Program-made: the position numbers and the translations under genes
Part shown: one piece after another, positions 54,113 through 61,633 of the stretch
Numbering within the stretch: the first letter of the stretch is position 1
Layout of the letters: each line of letters begins with the position of its first letter
NCBI RefSeq assembly: GCF_018860745.1
Contig: NZ_JAHKPY010000003.1
Span: 124,001 to 188,000 of the forward strand
DNA from: Zobellia uliginosa
GTDB lineage: Bacteria > Bacteroidota > Bacteroidia > Flavobacteriales > Flavobacteriaceae
Direction of reading: 5' to 3'
Length of the DNA: 64,000 nt
Notes under the pieces: generated by a model
What the model saw: the letters and a program-made list of their open reading frames with translations, nothing else
Databases searched by the model: none
What the model was told of the DNA's origin: nothing

Positions 54113-54143
54113 GAAATTTAAAAAGAAATCCGTCTGCTTTCAA
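54113..54143 (-). promoter_or_regulatory. Promoter of sodC
   Basis: On the minus strand TTG (plus 54141-54143), 20 bases, then TAAATTTC (54113-54120) resemble the flavobacterial promoter; about 24 bases to the start codon. Confidence 0.45.
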
Positions 54144-54200
54144 CCTCCAAAATCATATGCGGCACGATTTTTAGGTATTGAATCAATAATGATTTCGCAT

Positions 54201-54240
54201 AAAAAAATCCGCTTATCAAATGAAATGATAAGCGGATTTA
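54201..54240 (-). terminator. Terminator after the YceI gene
   Basis: A 14-base perfect stem, AAATCCGCTTATCA (54205-54218) with TGATAAGCGGATTT (54226-54239); on the minus strand seven T follow. It separates yceI from sodC. Confidence 0.88.
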
Positions 54241-54287
54241 CTATTTGTGATTTTCAAAGCGACTTTAACGCCTAATTGAAAGTAATT

Positions 54288-54926
54288 TTAGTTTTTCTGA
54301 AGCAATACTTCGGCATGAACCGCTACATCGCTCCATGTTTTACTAACACCATCAGGACCAGTATGTAGGGCTTCACACGCTTTATTAATAGAAGCAACCG
54401 CATCTAGGGCATCCCAATCTTCAAGATTCATAACACCATCAAAAGTAAGGGCGTTATCCGATACCATTTTACGGGTAAGCGCAATATTTTCTGTCTTGCC
54501 GTTTAGAGTAACATCTATAGAGCATGAGTTATCTTCCGCAACATTGAATACTCCAGAAATAAGTTCTGTATTTTCCATTACACCAAAGAAGAATTCCAAG
54601 ATTTTTGGATCTCTTGTACCCGTAGCATCATTGGTAAATAAACTACTTACGGGAATACTGAATTCAGTTCCGTTTAAAGCTTCAATTGCAGAAGCCCCTT
54701 CTCCGGCTTTCGTAATATTTATGGTTTTGAACTGGCCACCAACCGGTTTTTTCTCAGTGGTCTTATATGCTGTGAAGCTAACTTTCGTAGAATCTTGTAC
54801 CAAGCTATAAGCTTCTGTTGAGGCTTGCGCCTCTGTGCTTTGTTCAGTGTTTTCTTTTTTGGCGTCTTTACAGCTAAAAGCACCAACTAACAGTAGCCCA
54901 AGGGCTATAAGTTTGATTTTTTTCAT
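54288..54926 (-). CDS. YceI-like lipoprotein
   Basis: The ATG at 54926 (MKKIKLIALGLLLVGAFSC) gives 212 residues with a lipobox; a GTG six bases upstream is unlikely. The YceI beta-barrel core binds isoprenoid-type lipids in characterised homologues (DSTKVSFTAYKTTEKKPVGG, SIDVTLNGKTENIALTRKMV). It has its own near-consensus promoter and a strong terminator, so it is transcribed alone. Confidence 0.88.
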   Translation of the reverse strand: MKKIKLIALGLLLVGAFSCKDAKKENTEQSTEAQASTEAYSLVQDSTKVSFTAYKTTEKKPVGGQFKTINITKAGEGASAIEALNGTEFSIPVSSLFTNDATGTRDPKILEFFFGVMENTELISGVFNVAEDNSCSIDVTLNGKTENIALTRKMVSDNALTFDGVMNLEDWDALDAVASINKACEALHTGPDGVSKTWSDVAVHAEVLLQKN

Positions 54927-54954
54927 ATTCACTGTGAATTTTTAGGTTTGGCAT

Positions 54955-54984
54955 CAAAGTTAAACATTCTTACATCCAAATCAA
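54955..54984 (-). promoter_or_regulatory. Near-consensus promoter of the YceI gene
   Basis: Minus-strand TTG (plus 54982-54984), 19 bases, then TAACTTTG (54955-54962), 28 bases from the start codon. This is the clearest flavobacterial promoter I found in the window. Confidence 0.6.
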
Positions 54985-55056
54985 GTTTGCTGTAAGATGA
55001 TTTTAACACATAAAAACCTAATTACTAAGTGATACAAATTGGAATATTGGAATTAC

Positions 55057-56277
55057 CTAGTCAATTAATTTAGTAATTACCTGTGTTTCATTGTGTAAAG
55101 TCTTGTGAACAGGGCATTTGTCGGCAATTTGAAGAATTCGTTTTTTCTGTTTTTCATCTAAATCCGCTGAAAGCTTTATATCTCTGTCAAAAGTGTCTAT
55201 TTTGGCCGCATCGGACTCACAATTCGTACAATCTACAGCATGGCTTCTACTGTACGATGTATGAACCTCTATATTATCTATTTCCCAACCCTTTCTTTTG
55301 GCATACATCTGTACGGTCATTGCCGTACATGCAGAAAGCCCTGCAGAAACCAATTCATAGGGCGAAGGCCCAAAATCATTACCACCAATAGCAGTAGGTT
55401 CGTCCGCAGTTAAAAAATGATTGCCAACTTTCATCTGTGTCGTGAATCCATCTGAGTCATCTAAGCTAGCAACTACATGGTGTTTTGTTTTTGGTTCTTT
55501 TGGTGCTTCGTTTTCAAGTGACAAATATCTTTTGGCCCAACCAGATATGATTTCGCCGGCATAATGGGAATCTCTCTTATTAGATAATAAATGATCCGCA
55601 CCATCTAAAGAAACAAAACTCTTTGGGTGATGGGCCGCCACGTATATTTCTTCTGCATTCTTTATTTCTACCGTATTGTCTTGAGGGGAATGTAGAATTA
55701 ATATGGGTTTACGAAGTTTACGTAATACTTGTGCAAGCGGCTTATGCTGTAAATCGTCTAAAAATTGTTTTTTAATTGTAAAATCTCTTCCACTAAGATT
55801 TATGACGGCTTTACCATTTTCCTCAATTTCATGGATTCCACTTTTTAAAAGGTGTTCTATATGTATTGGGTTGGATGGCGCACCAATGGTCGTTATGGCT
55901 TTTACAGACGAAATTTTTTCGGCGGCAAAGATAACGGCGGCGCCACCTAAAGAATGGCCAACCAATAACGTAGGAGCCTTATAGTCCTCTTTCAGATAAT
56001 CTGCGGCGGCCACCAAATCTTCTACGTTTCCTGAGAAATTAGTATCTGCAAAATCCCCTTCGCTTTCACCTAAACCTGTAAAATCAAAACGTAATACTCC
56101 AAAACCATTTGCGGTCAACGCTTTACTAATGTTCCTGACCGCTGTCAAATTTTTAGTACATGTAAAGCAATGGGCGAAAATGGCAAAATTATGCGGATGT
56201 CTATTAGCAGGTAATTCTAACCTACCCACTAAATCTTGTCCGCTTTTGTTTTTGAAGCTTACTTTTTGAAGGTTCAT
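55057..56277 (-). CDS. Alpha/beta hydrolase fused to OsmC domain
   Basis: The 406-residue protein has an N-terminal alpha/beta hydrolase with GHSLGGAAVI (catalytic Ser) and a C-terminal OsmC domain (about residue 265 onward) with its two redox cysteines (SACTAMTVQMYA and CPVHKTL). OsmC domains reduce organic hydroperoxides. The fusion is a known bifunctional family; the hydrolase substrate is not known. Confidence 0.9.
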   Translation of the reverse strand: MNLQKVSFKNKSGQDLVGRLELPANRHPHNFAIFAHCFTCTKNLTAVRNISKALTANGFGVLRFDFTGLGESEGDFADTNFSGNVEDLVAAADYLKEDYKAPTLLVGHSLGGAAVIFAAEKISSVKAITTIGAPSNPIHIEHLLKSGIHEIEENGKAVINLSGRDFTIKKQFLDDLQHKPLAQVLRKLRKPILILHSPQDNTVEIKNAEEIYVAAHHPKSFVSLDGADHLLSNKRDSHYAGEIISGWAKRYLSLENEAPKEPKTKHHVVASLDDSDGFTTQMKVGNHFLTADEPTAIGGNDFGPSPYELVSAGLSACTAMTVQMYAKRKGWEIDNIEVHTSYSRSHAVDCTNCESDAAKIDTFDRDIKLSADLDEKQKKRILQIADKCPVHKTLHNETQVITKLID

Positions 56278-56316
56278 ATGTTGCTGGTTTTTGTTTCATT
56301 AAGTAAGCAGTTCTTT

Positions 56317-57012
56317 CTAACTACCACTATCATTCTTTTTGAATATACCTCTTAGGTCGGGATTATAGATAACACCTATCTGCAAACGGTCAAAATTTGC
56401 CGATGGAAAATGGTTTTTTAAATATCCCGCCTGTACACTTAGGTTATAGGTAACATTGGCGCCAACAGCTGCATAAAGGCGGTTTTGCCCAAAAACATCA
56501 TCTTGTAAGTTCAGAAAAATCTCGTCATAAAAATTAAGGAAGAAAATATCGGTTAACGGTAACGTTACTTGTAATCTATATCTGGCCCTGTGCTGTGTAT
56601 CAGTAGTTTCACCAAAATCAATAAAACGTTGTTCAAGTCTGTAGCGATGTTCAAATAAAAATTCCCATACTTTGTTTTTAAGGATGAGCTGTTCAAAAAT
56701 GCGGTGTTCTCTTGAATTGGTCTCACCGGGAAATTCTTCAAAGGTACCATCTGTAGTTATGTAACCGTAGCCCATGGTGACTATAGCGTCTGGATTGATA
56801 TGATAATTGAGGCCTGTACGTAGCAAAAGCTGATTAAAATTATCGGCTTGTTCATAATAACGTAGCTGACCTTCCGTATGGATACTGAATTTATCCGAAA
56901 CTTTATTGGTACCAAAATACATATGCCAAGTACCAAGGCTGCTTTCGCCAGAATCTTGGGCATAGGATAAGATAGAACATAAAAATATTAGACCTAGTAG
57001 AATACGCTTCAT
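56317..57012 (-). CDS. DUF2490 family, likely outer-membrane protein
   Basis: The 231-residue protein has a signal peptide (MKRILLGLIFLCSILSYA) and the alternating beta pattern of a small barrel (FSIHTEGQLRYYEQADNFNQ, HRYRLEQRFID, RARYRLQVTLPL). This is the DUF2490 family of unknown function. It is 39 bases from the OsmC fusion and could share its transcript. Confidence 0.85.
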   Translation of the reverse strand: MKRILLGLIFLCSILSYAQDSGESSLGTWHMYFGTNKVSDKFSIHTEGQLRYYEQADNFNQLLLRTGLNYHINPDAIVTMGYGYITTDGTFEEFPGETNSREHRIFEQLILKNKVWEFLFEHRYRLEQRFIDFGETTDTQHRARYRLQVTLPLTDIFFLNFYDEIFLNLQDDVFGQNRLYAAVGANVTYNLSVQAGYLKNHFPSANFDRLQIGVIYNPDLRGIFKKNDSGS

Positions 57013-57200
57013 TAAAATTTAGAGATTTAGTTTTCGTATGAAAACAAGTTGGGTTTTTCTTGAGTAAGTTCTAAATATACCAAAACTTTGAATTACAATT
57101 CATAAAAAGTTATCACGTGGCTAAAGAGAAGAACTTATGAATTAGTTTTCAATAATATAGGACATGAACTTTGCATTTATATCTCATGTATAGAAATAAA

Positions 57201-57244
57201 AAATCCTGCTCCCAATGACTATCAAACATTGAAAACAGGACTTT
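57201..57244 (-). terminator. Terminator after the predicted outer-membrane protein gene
   Basis: On the minus strand AGTCCTG pairs with CAGGATT around a secondary CAATG/CATTG stem, followed by TTTTTTA (plus 57201-57244). It closes the copper-cluster operon. Confidence 0.65.
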
Positions 57245-57260
57245 CGTAAAAAGCGGTATG

Positions 57261-58253
57261 CTATAAATTTATATTCACGTAGACTGATAGTCTATTACGG
57301 AGTTCTACTTTATCGCTATTTAAATTTTGACTAATCGGAAGCATTCCGGTCAAACCTAATGCGTACCTATTATAACTTGCCTCTACACTTAATTTTCCTA
57401 GGAAAATATCACCTTTGGTATCTGCTACTTCAAAACCTAATTCTTTATTGGTGCCATAAATTTCTTCCGCAATTCCAACGATAGGGGTTAATGAAACATC
57501 GCCTAAAAAATAGGTTTTAAATGCATTGATTCCCAAGTTCAATTGGTTTCCAAATTGATAATTTTTTGGATTTTTAGTTTTGATAGTATAATTTACCATA
57601 GAGCTAATCCCCCAGTTTCTATAGGTAAATCCATAATTCATGGCAAGAACATAGTCCCAACTACCATTGCCTAATTGGAAACTTGGGTTTACACTTCCTT
57701 CGTTGTTATCCTTGTCATATTTACCCGTTGGCATTTTAATTCCCCCTCCTAATTGCAGAAAATGTTGAGGTTTTATGGTTACAACGCTATCTGGTCTAGC
57801 TTTGATTAAATTATAGTAACCAAGTACACTAATATCACCAATACCATTAATGTTCTGTTCTGTATTATCCGGTAATATTCTGTTGTGAAATTGATAAGGA
57901 ACTATAACATTTAGAATAACTCTTTTAGTAACAGGTATATTGGCCCAAGCCTGTACGGTATTGAAGTTTTCGGTAATCCAAGGAGAGTCTGCAAAAATTC
58001 CATCACGAGAACGATACTCTTGACCAATATAACGTACGCCTATAAAATTATTATTTAATCCGGTGCCATACCCCATGCTACCGCCACTACTTCCACAACC
58101 ACACGTATCGCAAAAATCAAAATATTCACTATTGTAATACAGTAATTTTGTACAATCAATTGGGTCTGGTAAAGACGCTTTTGCTTTGTCATTTCCATAA
58201 GAAAGCGCGGTGTTGAGACTTATACCTAGTATGGCTATAAGCCTAAATAGCAT
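57261..58253 (-). CDS. Predicted outer-membrane protein with N-terminal Cys cluster
   Basis: The ATG at 58253 (MLFRLIAILGISLNTALSYG) gives 330 residues with a signal peptide, one base after the peroxidase stop. An in-frame ATG at 58280 would overlap that gene. The mature N-terminus carries C34, C48, C51 and C53 (FCDTCGCG), a likely metal site. The remainder is a barrel-type, Asn/Tyr/Gly-rich chain ending in a typical YVNINL. No exact family is recognised; a role as channel for copper is inferred from the operon. Confidence 0.8.
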   Translation of the reverse strand: MLFRLIAILGISLNTALSYGNDKAKASLPDPIDCTKLLYYNSEYFDFCDTCGCGSSGGSMGYGTGLNNNFIGVRYIGQEYRSRDGIFADSPWITENFNTVQAWANIPVTKRVILNVIVPYQFHNRILPDNTEQNINGIGDISVLGYYNLIKARPDSVVTIKPQHFLQLGGGIKMPTGKYDKDNNEGSVNPSFQLGNGSWDYVLAMNYGFTYRNWGISSMVNYTIKTKNPKNYQFGNQLNLGINAFKTYFLGDVSLTPIVGIAEEIYGTNKELGFEVADTKGDIFLGKLSVEASYNRYALGLTGMLPISQNLNSDKVELRNRLSVYVNINL

Positions 58254-58254
58254 T

Positions 58255-59301
58255 CTAATATTCTGCAAATCTTTCGTCATTTATATAAGTTTCATCTGTT
58301 AATGTGCCCAAAAAGGCCAGTAACGTAGTTTTTTCATTATCACTTAGGGAAATTCCTAATTCACCATCTTCATTTAAAATGGGGTCCAAAGTAGGGGAGT
58401 CCGTAACTGAATTGCTATAAAAATCAAGTACGGCCTCTAAAGTGCCAAACCTACCATCGTGCATGTAAGGAGCGGTAAGCTCAACATTTCTTAAACTGGG
58501 TACTTTGAACTTGTGGCGGTCAGCAGCATCTCCACTTACTTCTTCTCTACCTATATCATTAAGAGAAGGGTTTGGAGCTAGACCATTATTTCTAAAAGCG
58601 TCATCGCTAAAAAGATCTGAGGTATGACAAGAGGCGCATTTGTTTGTAAAAACAGCAAAGCCTTCTTTTTCTTCATCGGTAAATGTTCCACCTACTTCCT
58701 GACGCACGTATTTGTCATATTTAGAATCTGCGGAAACCATCATTACCATAAATTGAGCAAGGGCTTTTAAGAAATTCTCATTGTTGACTTCGCCATCTTC
58801 AAAGGCAGAAGCAAACAACTTTTGATATTCCTCATCACTTTTAATTTTAGCAAGTACACCGCTTACCGTTTCGCCCATTTCTACCTCGTTGGTAATGGGA
58901 ATAATAGGAAAGAGGTCCAAATGATTTGTAGCACCATCCCACGCAAATTCTTTCATGAATGCTGCGTTCTGAATGGCAGGTGTATTTCTAACCCCTTCCA
59001 AATCATCAATACCATGGCTAAATTGGTGACCGTGATGTGTAAATGCAGTGCGTTGTTCATGACAAAAACCACAAGAAATAAATCCATTACTAGAAAGGCG
59101 ACCGTCGTAAAAAAGCTTTTTACCAAGCTCAAAACCTATAGTTGTTGGCGGATTTGCCTCTAGGTTATAAACAGCATCTGGGAAATTAGAAGGCACAGAA
59201 AATTCTAAAGGTTCATTTATGGTTTCATATGTATCATCAGAAGAATTACAGGACCAAAAAACCAGCGATAGAAGTGCCGTATATAGGGTTGCTTTAAGCA
59301 T
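58255..59301 (-). CDS. Di-heme cytochrome c peroxidase, MbnH/MauG-type lipoprotein
   Basis: The 348-residue protein has a lipobox (LSLVFWSC, Cys 18) and two c-heme motifs, C77-G-F-C80-H81 and C222-A-S-C225-H226, plus W121 in FAWDGA, which corresponds to the conserved interheme Trp of this superfamily. It belongs to bacterial cytochrome c peroxidases, the group containing MauG and MbnH. Adjacency to an MbnP-like gene points to MbnH, which in a methanotroph modifies MbnP; simple peroxidase function remains possible. Confidence 0.9.
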   Translation of the reverse strand: MLKATLYTALLSLVFWSCNSSDDTYETINEPLEFSVPSNFPDAVYNLEANPPTTIGFELGKKLFYDGRLSSNGFISCGFCHEQRTAFTHHGHQFSHGIDDLEGVRNTPAIQNAAFMKEFAWDGATNHLDLFPIIPITNEVEMGETVSGVLAKIKSDEEYQKLFASAFEDGEVNNENFLKALAQFMVMMVSADSKYDKYVRQEVGGTFTDEEKEGFAVFTNKCASCHTSDLFSDDAFRNNGLAPNPSLNDIGREEVSGDAADRHKFKVPSLRNVELTAPYMHDGRFGTLEAVLDFYSNSVTDSPTLDPILNEDGELGISLSDNEKTTLLAFLGTLTDETYINDERFAEY

Positions 59302-59372
59302 TTTAATCTAATTATGACAACCGACTTTTGTGAAGCCGGTCGTCAATTATTGTAGATGTATGGCAATTGTAA

Positions 59373-60176
59373 TTAGTGACCGTTACCATTATGAACGTGG
59401 TCTACTACAAACATCTCAGAAGTATTAACCGCAATCTGAGGAGATTTTTCGGCGTCTACCATGATTACCGACTTTTCGGTAAGTTCAATATCAGTAGTAG
59501 CTCCTGCTAATATTTTAGAAGCATCGATTTTTAAGTGAATGTTAGAATCAATACCATCTCCAACAACAACGTTTTCTGGTAATTCCAAAGTAACTTCTTT
59601 GTAATTGTCAAGACTTGACCCGTGGCTGCCCATGTGAATTTTGAACTCCGTAGCTTCCGTTATGGTTGCAGATGTAAATGTACCCTCAAAGTTTAAAAAC
59701 TTGTAACCTGCTTGCCATGCCCACATCATGTTGTTTTCTTCTGCAAGCGTTAAGAAATCACCTTGGCCTTCAGCACCTTGTAGGTATTTTTCTTGATCAA
59801 CACCAACTCCGAACTTTAATGTAGTATACTCACCGGCAGGAACATCTGCAAGAGCTACTTGGTCTTCCTCATTTTCTTGATTGATGATGAAATAGCTATC
59901 ATCTTTAGCATAAACAAATTCTTCACCATCTTTATTAACAAGTCTAATGTTACTTATGATATAATTAAAACGGTTTATAGTTATTGTTTCACCATTGGCA
60001 TTAGCTGCGTTTGCAGTTCCTAAAACCAAGTCGTTACCATTAAAGCCATTATCATAGGTTAGGGAAATTTCTCCACTTCCAGTTAGGGTTTCTTCGCTAG
60101 TTGCATCATCATCGTTTGAGCAAGAGGTCATAAAAAGTGCGAATACAGCGGAAAGAGCTAATAAAGAATTTTTCAT
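59373..60176 (-). CDS. MbnP-like copper-binding lipoprotein
   Basis: The 267-residue protein has a lipobox (LFMTSCSND, Cys 19) and an all-beta domain matching MbnP in layout: INRFNYIISNIRLVNKDG and FKIHMGSHGSS, with W152 and W154 in MMWAWQAG and His-rich ends (H181, H185, H260, H262, H267). In the methanotroph MbnP a Trp is oxidised by MbnH to kynurenine, creating a Cu site. It sits directly upstream of the di-heme gene, 71 bases apart. Confidence 0.85.
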   Translation of the reverse strand: MKNSLLALSAVFALFMTSCSNDDDATSEETLTGSGEISLTYDNGFNGNDLVLGTANAANANGETITINRFNYIISNIRLVNKDGEEFVYAKDDSYFIINQENEEDQVALADVPAGEYTTLKFGVGVDQEKYLQGAEGQGDFLTLAEENNMMWAWQAGYKFLNFEGTFTSATITEATEFKIHMGSHGSSLDNYKEVTLELPENVVVGDGIDSNIHLKIDASKILAGATTDIELTEKSVIMVDAEKSPQIAVNTSEMFVVDHVHNGNGH

Positions 60177-60382
60177 CAGTAAATATTTTATTCTCAGATC
60201 ACGAACCTAAAAGCATTTGTTTTATTGCTGTTCAGGTATACAAGATCCAATTGTTTTTTGGATATTATTTATGCGATAAGTGCTTACCTAATTAAAAGAT
60301 AAGATTATCATAGTTTTTAAGGGAAATTTGCCTGTCAGGTACCATAAAAGGAACAATATAGACAAGCTAACATAGAGAAGTA

Positions 60383-60760
60383 CTATGCTAATTCAGGCGG
60401 ATGGGAAATGTCTGCTGTAAGTAGAAGCGAGGATAAGTTTTGTGGTATTTTGTAATTTCCTTTATGGACGTCAATATTTTCAACATTGAAATCTAATTGC
60501 AAAAGGGACTGGAAAAATACAGTTGTCTGCATTTCTATTTTAGAACTCTTTTCTCCAAAAGGGTTTTTACTGTTCTCCTCTGATTCTTTGGCAAGTTGCT
60601 TGGCAAGGTAGCATTTACCGTCGCAGTTAAGCATCGGTTTATCTCTATTCTCACATAATACATTTTTGATATAGGTATAGTTGGCGATATACTCCGCCAC
60701 TGGCCAAAGAGGTTTGACCATCATTATAAATGCTACAAAAAGTATTACGCATTGCTTCAC
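60383..60760 (-). CDS. Small Cys-motif membrane or secreted protein of the copper cluster
   Basis: The 125-residue protein starts at a GTG (KQCVILFVAFIMMVKPLWPV), with no in-frame ATG nearby, and has one N-terminal hydrophobic segment. C36, C46 and C50 form a Cx9Cx3C motif (LCENRDKPMLNCDGKC), flanked by charged helices. I do not recognise a named domain. Position upstream of the MbnP-like gene on the same strand suggests a role in copper delivery. Confidence 0.7.
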   Translation of the reverse strand: MKQCVILFVAFIMMVKPLWPVAEYIANYTYIKNVLCENRDKPMLNCDGKCYLAKQLAKESEENSKNPFGEKSSKIEMQTTVFFQSLLQLDFNVENIDVHKGNYKIPQNLSSLLLTADISHPPELA

Positions 60761-60861
60761 ATCGCAAAAATACTTTCTTTTTTCTTTTGAAGAAATATAT
60801 TGCGACCAAAATGATAATATTTAGTTAATAAACACCTGTGGATAAGAAACTAGAATACTTT

Positions 60862-61455
60862 CTATTTCTTGAGAAAAATTCCAAAAAATTCGTTGTCTTT
60901 GCGTGGTGGAATAGAATTATAGGAACTTGAAAAAGTGGTTGTACTAAAATGCGGATTTAGATAATTAAGATATAATTCCTTAGAACCTCCAAAAGGACGT
61001 TTTACCATATCATCCGTTAGTGGAATATTAAACCAAAGACCTACAAGCTTGCCGCCAGGCTTTAGTAGATTTGCCATTTGTTGGGCATATGTGCTTCGAT
61101 TTTTGGCAGTGGGTACGAAAGAGCAGAAAAAGGTTTGCTCAAAAATAAGGTCGTATTGGTTATTGTGCTCAAAGAAATTTTCCTGTAATAATTGTTCTTT
61201 AGGAAAATCTGGAATTCTCTTTTGAAAGTGTTGTAATGGGATTTCTGAAATATCCATAACATGAACATTTTTAAATCCTTTGTTCCATAAATACTCTGCC
61301 TCGTAGGCGTTACCAGCACCCGGTATTAAAATAGAAATATTCTTGTCCGTAAGCTGATCTATGTATTCTTTGATTGGAGTAGAAGGGTAGCCAATATCCC
61401 AACCCGTTTTGTTTTCTTTATAACGTTCCGTCCAATATGCATGCTCGTCGTTCAT
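60862..61455 (-). CDS. SAM-dependent methyltransferase, TPMT-like
   Basis: The ATG at 61455 (MNDEHAYWTERYKENKTGWD) gives 197 residues; a longer TTG frame is rejected. The N-terminus and the SAM motif ILIPGAGNAYEAEYLW are those of thiopurine S-methyltransferase relatives; FEQTFFCSFVP and KLVGLWFNIP follow. Bacterial members methylate thiols or tellurite/selenite. The natural substrate is unknown. Confidence 0.88.
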   Translation of the reverse strand: MNDEHAYWTERYKENKTGWDIGYPSTPIKEYIDQLTDKNISILIPGAGNAYEAEYLWNKGFKNVHVMDISEIPLQHFQKRIPDFPKEQLLQENFFEHNNQYDLIFEQTFFCSFVPTAKNRSTYAQQMANLLKPGGKLVGLWFNIPLTDDMVKRPFGGSKELYLNYLNPHFSTTTFSSSYNSIPPRKDNEFFGIFLKK

Positions 61456-61633
61456 CGATAATTTGTATTTGAAAGTCTTCTGAATTTTCAAGTTATGATA
61501 AATTCATGGTCAAAGTATATTAATATTTTCCCAAAATGGTATTTCTGACGCTACATTTTGGGCGATTCGATAGCTAATCATTACATTTAAAACTTGTTTT
61601 CAAACTAAACCAAATAAGTCAAGCATTTCATTT

